From contig CAKZIX010000106.1 of NCBI GenBank assembly GCA_936936565.1, positions 1 to 58,229 on the forward strand: 58,229 nt of DNA, read 5' to 3'. Source of the stretch: an uncultured Nocardiaceae bacterium (lineage in GTDB: Bacteria; Actinomycetota; Actinomycetes; Mycobacteriales; Mycobacteriaceae). Position numbers and translations under genes: made by a program. A model generated the notes under the pieces. It saw only the letters and a list, made by a program, of their open reading frames with translations. It did not search any database and was not told where the DNA came from. Shown here piece by piece: positions 9,523 to 16,461 of this stretch (the first letter of the stretch is position 1; each line of letters begins with the position of its first letter).

Positions 9523-10263
9523 TCAGTGGTGTTCGTCTTCGAGCGACATCGACTGGCTGAAGTACAGGATTGTCAGCAGCGAGAAGATGAACGCCTGAAT
9601 AAGGCCGACGAACAGGTCGAAGCTCTTCCAGATCGCGTTCGGCGCCCACATGACATATGCGGGCAGGAGCGCGATCAGGGCGACCATGATGCCGCCGGCA
9701 AACATGTTGCCGAAGAGTCGCAGTGACAGCGAGACCGGCTTGGCGATCTCCTCGATCACGTTGATCGGCGCCAGGATGGCGACGTGACCCTTGACGACCT
9801 GCTTCGCGTGCGTCAGCGGACCGCGGCGGCGGATGCCGGCGATCTGGTAGGCGACGAAGACGAACAGTGCGAGCGCCAGCACGAAGTTGATGTCCGTGGC
9901 GGGCGGCTTCAGCAATTCGGAGTGGCCGTACTGGACCGGAAGCACCGACAGCCAGTTCGACGCAAGGATGAACACGAACAGGCAGACCGCCAGCGGCAAT
10001 GCGAACGGCGCCACCTTCAGCCCGATCGCGCTTTCGATCTGGTTGCGCATCTGAATGGTGACCGCTTCGAAGAACAGCTGCACACCGTTCGGAACGCCCG
10101 AGGTGATCTTTGCCTTGAGGAAGAATGCGAGCCCGATGACGATGGCGGCAGCGATCAGCGTTGCGATGATCGTGTCGCCGTGGAAGGTCATTCCGGCGAA
10201 ATGCCAGATTGGCTCGTGGTGGCCGACCTTGATTCCTTCAGCAAGTAAGACTTGGTCAGTCAT
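9523..10263 (-). CDS. atpB: ATP synthase a subunit
   Basis: 246 residues from ATG 10263, which is preceded by GAAAGGAC. Several transmembrane helices are visible (IIATLIAAAIVIGLAFFL, FALPLAVCLFVFILASNW), and the essential proton-channel Arg lies in SLSLRLFGNMFAGGIMV. The a subunit forms the proton half-channels against the c-ring. Its start overlaps the atpI stop. A longer frame extends upstream but has no supporting ribosome site. Confidence 0.97.
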   Translation of the reverse strand: MTDQVLLAEGIKVGHHEPIWHFAGMTFHGDTIIATLIAAAIVIGLAFFLKAKITSGVPNGVQLFFEAVTIQMRNQIESAIGLKVAPFALPLAVCLFVFILASNWLSVLPVQYGHSELLKPPATDINFVLALALFVFVAYQIAGIRRRGPLTHAKQVVKGHVAILAPINVIEEIAKPVSLSLRLFGNMFAGGIMVALIALLPAYVMWAPNAIWKSFDLFVGLIQAFIFSLLTILYFSQSMSLEDEHH

Positions 10264-10694
10264 GATTGCTGGCGAAGTCCTTTCATAACGGGCACAGTCG
10301 TGTTCAGCACCCAAACAACCTGGAAAATAGCCAATCCGGCAAACAGGCCGAGACCGTCGGGCTTCGGCAGCACGAAACCTAGCACGAGCGCGATCGCGGT
10401 GATGACGAAGAGCCGGGCCGCCGACGACAGTGCCATCTTCTGCTTACTGGGAACATCCTCGGACGTCACTCGCACCGCGGCATTTTGCATCAGGCGAATG
10501 TTGAGCAGACCGAGTGCGAGACCGACGCAAATGAGCGCGCCCATGAGCAGATGGTCGAGCACTCCGGTGATCATGAGCGCGAGAATTCCGAGGATTCCGC
10601 ACAGGATCATGGGGCGGCGCAGGTCCAGCGACACTGCGGGTAGGAAAGGCCCCTGGTCGGGCCCTGCCTGACCGGCTGTGTCCTTGTCGGACAT
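10260..10694 (-). CDS. atpI: AtpI-type membrane protein of the ATP synthase operon
   Basis: 144 residues from ATG 10694, chosen because GAGGGAG lies seven bases upstream; an in-frame ATG five codons earlier overlaps that ribosome site. Four hydrophobic segments are visible (MILCGILGILALMITGVL, LLMGALICVGLALGLLNI, LFVITAIALVLGFVL, LFAGLAIFQVVWVL). AtpI-like proteins help assemble the c-ring in other bacteria; assignment rests on membrane topology and position in front of atpB. Confidence 0.8.
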   Translation of the reverse strand: MSDKDTAGQAGPDQGPFLPAVSLDLRRPMILCGILGILALMITGVLDHLLMGALICVGLALGLLNIRLMQNAAVRVTSEDVPSKQKMALSSAARLFVITAIALVLGFVLPKPDGLGLFAGLAIFQVVWVLNTTVPVMKGLRQQS

Positions 10695-10705
10695 CCGTGT
10701 CTCCC

Positions 10706-10909
10706 TCATTTCATGAATCTGCGGAACTGCACGATCGATGACCCTACGGCACACGCGATACCCACTCCGAGACCGACCATGATCAGCAGCGGAGAGGTGT
10801 CGAAAACCGAATCCAGATACCATCCGAGCCCAAGGCCGAGGATGACGAAGCCGACGAGCGAGGCTCCCAGTCCGATCAGCTCAGCGGGCCGGGGGGATTC
10901 AGCGGGCAT
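10706..10909 (-). CDS. small AtpZ-like membrane protein
   Basis: 67 residues with two transmembrane helices (LIGLGASLVGFVILGLGLGWYL and LLIMVGLGVGIACAVGSSIV) and a basic C-terminal end. The glycine-rich first helix and the FDTSP loop are typical of AtpZ/AtpI small proteins that head actinobacterial atp operons. It is probably the first gene of the operon. Confidence 0.75.
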   Translation of the reverse strand: MPAESPRPAELIGLGASLVGFVILGLGLGWYLDSVFDTSPLLIMVGLGVGIACAVGSSIVQFRRFMK

Positions 10910-11145
10910 GATGTCGATTAGACAAGACGCCGTGCTGCGTGCGCGCGCGAATCACTCAGGTGCGGCTCCTCGGCTGTTGGTCGAAGCGTCGTTCTGTCCG
11001 GCCAGGACGCGGCGATTGCGCGTCCACCACCGACGTGGCTTCTGCCCTAGTTAGGACAGCGAAACCGTACCACACCGTCGATGGCGTTTGACCTTGCCAC
11101 GACAGAGTGTAGTAGACCAACCCCTAATGTGTCGAATGTCCGTTT
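10910..11145 (-). promoter_or_regulatory. candidate atp operon promoter region
   Basis: This 236-base gap separates wecA from the atp genes. On the minus strand a TTCGAC (11136-11131) followed after 16 to 19 bases by TACTAC/TACACT (11114-11106) could be a -35/-10 pair. It is a weak match and no other element stands out. The leader would be about 190 bases long. Confidence 0.3.
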
Positions 11146-12297
11146 TCAGCGCCGGTCCCGATCGGTGCCCAAACTCGGAATCGCCGTGACGACCAGCGCA
11201 AACACCAGGCCGGCGGCAAACAGCAGCACGACGATGCGCAGATCCATCAACGAGGTCCCGACGGCACCGAACGCGAGCACCCCGACCCACACGTAGATCA
11301 GCAGCGCGACCCGCCGGTGCGAGTGCCCGATCTGTAGCAAGCGATGGTGCAGGTGCATCTTGTCGGGGCTGAAAGGACTCACACCCGCGCGTGTGCGGCG
11401 CACGATCGCGAGCAGCAGATCGAGCACCGGGATGAACATGACCGCCCCGACCAACAGCAGCGGCGACAGCAGACCGACGATGTCGCGTGTGCCGTAGGCC
11501 AGCCGCGGGATCCGGCCCGAGGCGCTCGTCGAGATCGCCGCCAGCATCAAGCCGATCAGCATCGAGCCGGAGTCGCCCATGAAGATGCGCGCCGGTTGGA
11601 AGTTGTGCGGAAGAAAGCCCAGGCAGGCACCGGCCAGCGCCGCGGCCAGCAGCGCCGGCGGGTAGGCACTGACGTCGCCGCCCTGTTCGTTGAGCAGGCC
11701 GACGGAGAAGATGCAGATCGCCACCGCGGCGATGAGCCCGATCCCCGCCGCGAGCCCGTCGAGGCCGTCGATGAAGTTCATCGCGTTCACCATGACGGCG
11801 GTGACCAGCACCGTCACCAGACCGCCCATGAGCTGATCGAGCACGATCGTCTGCCCGGCGAACGGAACATAGAGCACATACCAGCTGACGCCCATGACCA
11901 CGAGCACGCCGGCGGCGGTCACCTGGCCGACGAACTTGGTGAGCGCGTCCAGGCCCCAGCGGTCGTCGATGATGCCGACCGCGACGATCAGCCCGCCCGC
12001 GATCATCGCCGCCTGCACATCCGTGGTGAAGGCGAAACCCCTTGTCAGGGCGGGCAGTTGGGCGGCGAACAGCAGCGAGCACACGACGCCGATGTACATC
12101 CCGAGCCCACCGAGGCGCGGAATCGGCTTGACGTGCACGTCCCGCTCGCGAGGCACGGCGACCGCCCCGAACCGGATCGCGAACACGCGGACACCGCCGG
12201 TCGCCAGGAAGGTCATCACCGCCGCGGTGAACATGACGAGCGCCAGCTCGCGGATCGGGACCCCGGCGCCCTGGCCGGCCTGAGCGAGAAGCGTCAT
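11146..12297 (-). CDS. wecA: WecA-type undecaprenyl/decaprenyl-phosphate GlcNAc-1-phosphate transferase
   Basis: 383 residues with about eleven transmembrane helices. It attaches GlcNAc-1-phosphate to decaprenyl phosphate, the first step of the arabinogalactan linker in Mycobacteriales. Family motifs are present: PRLGGLGMY near the start, the metal-binding GIIDDRWGLD, NFIDGLDGLAAG, GFLPHNF...FMGDSGSM and the cytoplasmic DKMHLHHRLL. It matches M. tuberculosis Rv1302 in sequence character and position. The ATG at 12297 lies a few bases after the tsaC stop. Confidence 0.94.
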   Translation of the reverse strand: MTLLAQAGQGAGVPIRELALVMFTAAVMTFLATGGVRVFAIRFGAVAVPRERDVHVKPIPRLGGLGMYIGVVCSLLFAAQLPALTRGFAFTTDVQAAMIAGGLIVAVGIIDDRWGLDALTKFVGQVTAAGVLVVMGVSWYVLYVPFAGQTIVLDQLMGGLVTVLVTAVMVNAMNFIDGLDGLAAGIGLIAAVAICIFSVGLLNEQGGDVSAYPPALLAAALAGACLGFLPHNFQPARIFMGDSGSMLIGLMLAAISTSASGRIPRLAYGTRDIVGLLSPLLLVGAVMFIPVLDLLLAIVRRTRAGVSPFSPDKMHLHHRLLQIGHSHRRVALLIYVWVGVLAFGAVGTSLMDLRIVVLLFAAGLVFALVVTAIPSLGTDRDRR

Positions 12298-12304
12298 GCC
12301 GGCG

Positions 12305-12961
12305 TCATCGAGCAGCCAGCTCGGCGGCCGCAACGCCGAGCACCTCGGCGATGTCGGCGGCCGGCACCGCGCCCTCGCGCAGGATTCGCGGCTGGTCGAC
12401 GGTGAGGTCGACGATCGTCGAGGCCACCGCGTGCGGCGCCGGTCCACCGTCGAGGTACACACTCACCGCGTCGCCGAGCTGGGTGCGCGCCTCGTCCGCC
12501 GTGCGCGCCGGAGGCTGCCCGGAAATGTTCGCGCTCGACACCGCCATCGGACCGACCTCGCGCAACAACTCCAGCGCCACCGGATGCAACGGCATCCGGA
12601 CCATCACGGTGCCGCGCGTATCGCCGAGATCCCACGCCAGCGAAGGCGCTTGCTGGACAACCAGACTCAGCCCGCCCGGCCAGAACGCGCGAACCAGGTC
12701 GCGGGCCTGCGGACGCATCGACAGCACCAGCCCGTCGATGGTGTGCCAGGACCCGACCAGCACCGGCACCGGCATGTCGCGGCCACGACCCTTGGCGCGC
12801 AGCAGGGCCGCCACGGCCGTGCTGTCGAAGGCGTCGGCCCCGATCCCGTACAGGGTGTCGGTGGGCAGCACGACCAGCCGGCCGCCCTTGACGGCGGAGG
12901 TCGCCGCCGCCAGCCCGGCCGCCCGCGAGTCCGTTTGCTGACAGTCGTAGACGGTGCTCAC
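12305..12961 (-). CDS. tsaC: L-threonylcarbamoyladenylate synthase (Sua5/YrdC/TsaC)
   Basis: 218 residues. The enzyme makes threonylcarbamoyl-AMP from threonine, bicarbonate and ATP for the t6A37 tRNA modification. The YrdC fold signatures LVVLPTDTLYGIGADAF, FWPGGLSLVV, TVMVRMPLHP and VGPMAVSSANISGQPP are intact. It follows prmC by about 14 bases and precedes wecA, as Rv1301 does. Confidence 0.95.
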   Translation of the reverse strand: MSTVYDCQQTDSRAAGLAAATSAVKGGRLVVLPTDTLYGIGADAFDSTAVAALLRAKGRGRDMPVPVLVGSWHTIDGLVLSMRPQARDLVRAFWPGGLSLVVQQAPSLAWDLGDTRGTVMVRMPLHPVALELLREVGPMAVSSANISGQPPARTADEARTQLGDAVSVYLDGGPAPHAVASTIVDLTVDQPRILREGAVPAADIAEVLGVAAAELAAR

Positions 12962-12975
12962 CGGTCCATCTTCGC

Positions 12976-13842
12976 CTACGCCGTTCGCCGCGCCACGACG
13001 AACCTCGGCTTGCCGGCCAGATCCGGGTGCTCGACCACATCGGTGAAGCCGCCGTGACCGCGCAGCAACCCGGCGACCTGGGCGCCGTTGGTGTCGTCGT
13101 GTTCGATGGCGACCGCGCCACCGGGTACCAGCCAGCGCGCGACGTTGGGAATCAGCGGCGCGATCACGTCGAGGCCGGCTGGCCCGGCGAACAGCGCGAT
13201 GTGCGGATCATGTTCGGACACTTCGGGTTCCAGCTGCGCGCCGGCCGGAATGTAGGGCGGATTGGCGACCACCACGTCGACCTTGCCGTGCAGGTTCGCC
13301 AGCACATCGGGCACGGTGACATCCCCCGCGTACAGCGTGATCGCGGTGTCGCCGGCCTCGGCGCGCAAGTCTGCGTTGCGCCGCGCCCACGCCTGCGCCT
13401 TGTCGTCGAGTTCGATCGCGTGGACGTCGGCATCCGGGCGCGCATGCGCGATGGCCAGCGCCAACGCACCCGACCCCGTACACAGATCGAGCACCGTGGG
13501 CTCGTGGGCGCCCTCCAGGAAGGCCAGCGCCCAGCCCAGCAGCAGCTCGGTCTCCGGCCGCGGCACGAACACCCCTGGGCCGACCTCGACGTCGATGTCT
13601 CCCATCGCGCTGATACCCGTAATGTATTGCAGCGGAATGCGTTTGCTGCGCTGATCGACCATCTTGCGGTAGGCCTCCAGCTGCGCGGGCTCGAGCAACG
13701 GCACCAGCCCGAGGCGGGTGCGCTCGACCCCGAGCAGGTGCGCGGCCAGCAGTTCGGCATCCGAACGCGGGCTGTGCACCCCCGCTGCTTCCAGCTGGGT
13801 GGCGGCTTCGAGGATCGCGGGGCGCAGCGGCTGTCGGGTCAT
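12976..13842 (-). CDS. prmC: PrmC/HemK protein-(glutamine-N5) methyltransferase
   Basis: 288 residues from ATG 13842 (MTRQPLRPAI), preceded by GGGAAG. It methylates the GGQ glutamine of release factors. The N-terminal helical domain is followed by a Rossmann SAM-binding domain with LDLCTGSGALALAIA and the catalytic NPPYIP motif; the C-terminus is FVVARRTA. Its substrate gene prfA is two genes upstream in the same block. A frame extends 16 codons further upstream but lacks a better start. Confidence 0.95.
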   Translation of the reverse strand: MTRQPLRPAILEAATQLEAAGVHSPRSDAELLAAHLLGVERTRLGLVPLLEPAQLEAYRKMVDQRSKRIPLQYITGISAMGDIDVEVGPGVFVPRPETELLLGWALAFLEGAHEPTVLDLCTGSGALALAIAHARPDADVHAIELDDKAQAWARRNADLRAEAGDTAITLYAGDVTVPDVLANLHGKVDVVVANPPYIPAGAQLEPEVSEHDPHIALFAGPAGLDVIAPLIPNVARWLVPGGAVAIEHDDTNGAQVAGLLRGHGGFTDVVEHPDLAGKPRFVVARRTA

Positions 13843-13893
13843 CGCCCTATTCTTCCCTGACGCCGTCGATCGCTGCGGGGAAGTTCGCATCGC

Positions 13894-14253
13894 TCATTCA
13901 TTACCGGCGTTGTCGCGCTTGCCCAACAACTGCGTGATCGCATCGATCCCGGCGGCGGCGACATCGAACTGTGCCCGCATCTCCAGAAAACCGCGGTGCA
14001 TCTCGTCGCGCAGCCCGCCGAACTGCTGACGCAGGTCGGTCAGATCCTCGCGCATGGCGTTGAAGCTGCGATTGTTGCTGTCCCGCAGGTCGCGAATCTC
14101 GCCGCGGATCTCCGCGACATCACGATCGGCTCCCCCAGCCAGAACGCGTGCCGCGGCCGAGTCTTCGCGGCCACGCGTGACTTCCTTGCGCAGCTCGCCG
14201 ACTTCGTGTTCCAGCGCCTCCACCCGGCGCTCCAAATCCCCCGATTTGCTCAT
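13894..14253 (-). CDS. small coiled-coil protein of unknown function
   Basis: About 119 residues from ATG 14253 (MSKSGDLERRVEALEHEV). It is almost entirely charged heptad-like coiled coil with repeated Leu/Val at core positions, containing EIRGEIRDLRDSNNRS and DEMHRGFLEMRAQFD, and no membrane segment. It lies between prmC and a secreted protein on the same strand. I do not recognise a functional family. An upstream ATG in frame (14283) is possible but less likely. Confidence 0.6.
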   Translation of the reverse strand: MSKSGDLERRVEALEHEVGELRKEVTRGREDSAAARVLAGGADRDVAEIRGEIRDLRDSNNRSFNAMREDLTDLRQQFGGLRDEMHRGFLEMRAQFDVAAAGIDAITQLLGKRDNAGNE

Positions 14254-14301
14254 GGAAACGAGCATACGTCCGGGCACCGACACGTTCGACGCTCCGACGC
14301 G

Positions 14302-14847
14302 TCACCCGCGGCGCCGGGTGCGCCACCATACGCAGAGAAACAGGACTCCGCCGACGACTCCGGTTGCGGCCGCCCAGACGAGCCCGGGCACCTGCTTGAC
14401 TGTCGAGTCCGACCACGACAGTCCGCGTGCGGGACCGTCCGGCGGCTGAGGTGGGCCGAGAAGGCGTTCCACCGCCGCCCGATCCTCGGCTGAGCCGAAC
14501 GGCCAGAAGAGGCGCAGCTCGCTGGACCCGGGTTTGCGCTCGGCGAATATCAGCATTTCCGTTCCCAGGGAAACGACGAACAGGCCCTCGCATGAGCCGC
14601 GCGGATGCCACGAGCGCAGCACAACGACCGGACCGACGGATCCCTTGTATACCTGCCGGACCTCGACCTCGTAGCGATCGTCGTCGCCAGCGCGCACCTT
14701 GGTCGTGGCCACCCCGACAAAGATGATCGGCATATTCGCCACGCGGTCGGCGACCGGTTCGGGTCCGGCGATGCTGCAGGCATCCGCGGTCCCGGCAGCC
14801 GGCAACCATGCCAGCAGGACGATCAACGCTCCCGCAAACCACCTCAC
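14302..14847 (-). CDS. secreted, C-terminally membrane-anchored protein with TIMP/NTR-like features
   Basis: About 181 residues from GTG 14847. A signal peptide (WFAGALIVLLAWLPAAGTADA) is followed at once by a mature N-terminal Cys (CSIAGPEP) and a beta-rich domain with VFVGVATTKV-like strands, VYKGSVGPVVVLRSW and a second Cys in RGSCEGLF. This is the pattern of bacterial TIMP/netrin-like domains, whose first Cys is disulfide bonded. A C-terminal helix (GLVWAAATGVVGGVLFLCVWW) and a basic tail anchor it. No ribosome site is clear, so the start is uncertain; the gene follows prfA by about 40 bases. Confidence 0.6.
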   Translation of the reverse strand: MRWFAGALIVLLAWLPAAGTADACSIAGPEPVADRVANMPIIFVGVATTKVRAGDDDRYEVEVRQVYKGSVGPVVVLRSWHPRGSCEGLFVVSLGTEMLIFAERKPGSSELRLFWPFGSAEDRAAVERLLGPPQPPDGPARGLSWSDSTVKQVPGLVWAAATGVVGGVLFLCVWWRTRRRG

Positions 14848-14887
14848 AACGACATTGTCGCCGTACCGGGAGACGGTGACGCCCGAT

Positions 14888-15967
14888 TTACTCTGCGGCC
14901 AGGCGCGCTTCCCGGTCGGCGGCGGCGAGTGCGCCGACCAGCGCGTCCATGTCACCGTCGAGCACGGCGTCGAGATTGTGCGCCTTGAAGCCGATGCGGT
15001 GATCGGTGATGCGGTTCTCCGGGAAGTTGTAGGTGCGGATGCGTTCGGAACGGTCGACGGTGCGGATCTGCGAGGCCCGGCCCGCCGCCGCTTCGGCGTC
15101 GGCCTGCTCTTCGGCGAGGGCCTGCAGCCGGGCGGCGAGCACGATCATGGCGCGCGCCTTGTTCTGCAACTGTGAGCGCTCGTTTTGACACGTGACGACA
15201 ATTCCGGTGGGCAAGTGCGTGATGCGCACCGCGGAGTCGGTGGTGTTGACGCCCTGCCCGCCCTTGCCGGAGGACCGGTAGACGTCGATGCGCAGATCGG
15301 TCTCGTCGATCTGCACCTCCTCCACCTCCTCGGGCTCCGGGTAGATGAGCACGCCGGCCGCCGAAGTGTGCACGCGCCCTTGGGATTCCGTGACCGGCAC
15401 GCGTTGCACGCGATGTACCCCGCCCTCCCACTTCAGCCGCGACCAGACACCGTCGCGTTCGTCTCCGCGGGTCTTGATGGACAGCGTCGCGTCCTTGTAT
15501 CCGCCCAGGTCGGAGATGACGGCGTCGAGGATGTCGACCTTCCAGCCCTGCCGTTCGGCGAACCGGGTGTACATGCGGGCGAGATCGGCGGCAAACAGGG
15601 CCGACTCCTCGCCGCCTTCACCGGATTTGACCTCGAGCACCACGTTGTCGCCATCGTGCGGATCGCGCGGGGCGAGCAGATCGGTAAGGGTGCGATCCAA
15701 TTCGGCGACCCGAGCCTCGAGTTCCGGAACTTCGGCGGCGAAGGAGGCGTCGTCGGCAGCCAACTCGCGCGCGGCCTCGAGGTCTTCACGCGCGGTGCTG
15801 AGCTTGCTGTAGGTGGACATGATCGGCGCCAGTTCTGCAAACCGCTTGCCGACCTTGCGGGCCGCCGCCGGATCGTTGTGCAACGACGGGTCGGCAAGCT
15901 GCTGTTCGAGCCCGGTGTGCTCGGCCAGAATGTCGCTGATCCGCCCCTCAGTGTCCTCAGCGGGCAT
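14888..15967 (-). CDS. prfA: peptide chain release factor 1
   Basis: 359 residues from ATG 15967, which has GGAG a few bases upstream. RF1 recognises UAA and UAG stop codons and triggers release of the peptide. The codon-recognition PVT tripeptide is at residues 191-193 and the catalytic GGQ at 236-238 (SSGKGGQGVN). The open frame runs on upstream without conserved sequence and is not part of the gene. Confidence 0.98.
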   Translation of the reverse strand: MPAEDTEGRISDILAEHTGLEQQLADPSLHNDPAAARKVGKRFAELAPIMSTYSKLSTAREDLEAARELAADDASFAAEVPELEARVAELDRTLTDLLAPRDPHDGDNVVLEVKSGEGGEESALFAADLARMYTRFAERQGWKVDILDAVISDLGGYKDATLSIKTRGDERDGVWSRLKWEGGVHRVQRVPVTESQGRVHTSAAGVLIYPEPEEVEEVQIDETDLRIDVYRSSGKGGQGVNTTDSAVRITHLPTGIVVTCQNERSQLQNKARAMIVLAARLQALAEEQADAEAAAGRASQIRTVDRSERIRTYNFPENRITDHRIGFKAHNLDAVLDGDMDALVGALAAADREARLAAE

Positions 15968-16048
15968 CGCTAGCCACTCCTTCACCGTTGCGCCGGGGTC
16001 TGATCGTGCCCGACGGATCGCCCGACGAGCGGTTGTAGAGAAACAAGG

Positions 16049-16085
16049 CGACGCCCGGCCTGCGAATATGCAGAACCGGGCGTCG
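16049..16085 (-). terminator. intrinsic terminator after rpmE
   Basis: A 10-bp perfect stem (16049-16058 with 16076-16085) encloses a loop that itself can pair (CTGC...GCAG). On the minus strand it is followed by GCCTTGTTTCTC, a short T-rich run, so it probably ends rpmE transcription before prfA. Confidence 0.65.
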
Positions 16086-16094
16086 GCGAGGAAG

Positions 16095-16322
16095 CTACTT
16101 CTTGCCGGCCTTGTCGGCGCGCTTGCCGTAGCGGGCCTCGAAGCGGGCGACACGGCCGCCGGTGTCGAGGATCTTCTGCTTGCCCGTGTAGAACGGGTGG
16201 CACTGCGAGCAAACCTCGACGGTGATGTGTCCCGATTCCTTGGTGCTGCGGGTCTCGAACGTGTTTCCGCAACCACACACGACGGTCGTCGCGACGTAGT
16301 TCGGGTGAATTCCTGCCTTCAT
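16095..16322 (-). CDS. rpmE: 50S ribosomal protein L31 (zinc-binding type)
   Basis: 75 residues from ATG 16322, preceded by GAAAGGACACC. It begins MKAGIHPNYVATTVVCGCGNTF and has the second metal pair in CSQCHPFYTGKQK, so it is the C+ form that carries structural zinc in the large ribosomal subunit. It lies between rho and prfA as in M. tuberculosis. Confidence 0.97.
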   Translation of the reverse strand: MKAGIHPNYVATTVVCGCGNTFETRSTKESGHITVEVCSQCHPFYTGKQKILDTGGRVARFEARYGKRADKAGKK

Positions 16323-16425
16323 GGTGTCCTTTCGAAGTGGTCGCCGGGTCGCCCATGAGGATTCGCGGACGTGAACCGGTACCAAGACCGACATACCAGT
16401 ATGCCAGACGGGTGCAAATCACCCG

Positions 16426-16449
16426 GGCGGGCGCCGCGCGGCGCCCGCC
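16426..16449 (-). terminator. 24-bp perfect palindrome after rho
   Basis: GGCGGGCGCCGC followed directly by its reverse complement lies 13 bases after the rho stop codon. It can form a very stable GC hairpin (or cruciform) but has no T tract, so it could be a terminator, an mRNA 3-prime barrier or both. Confidence 0.5.
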
Positions 16450-16461
16450 GACGGCAGGTTG

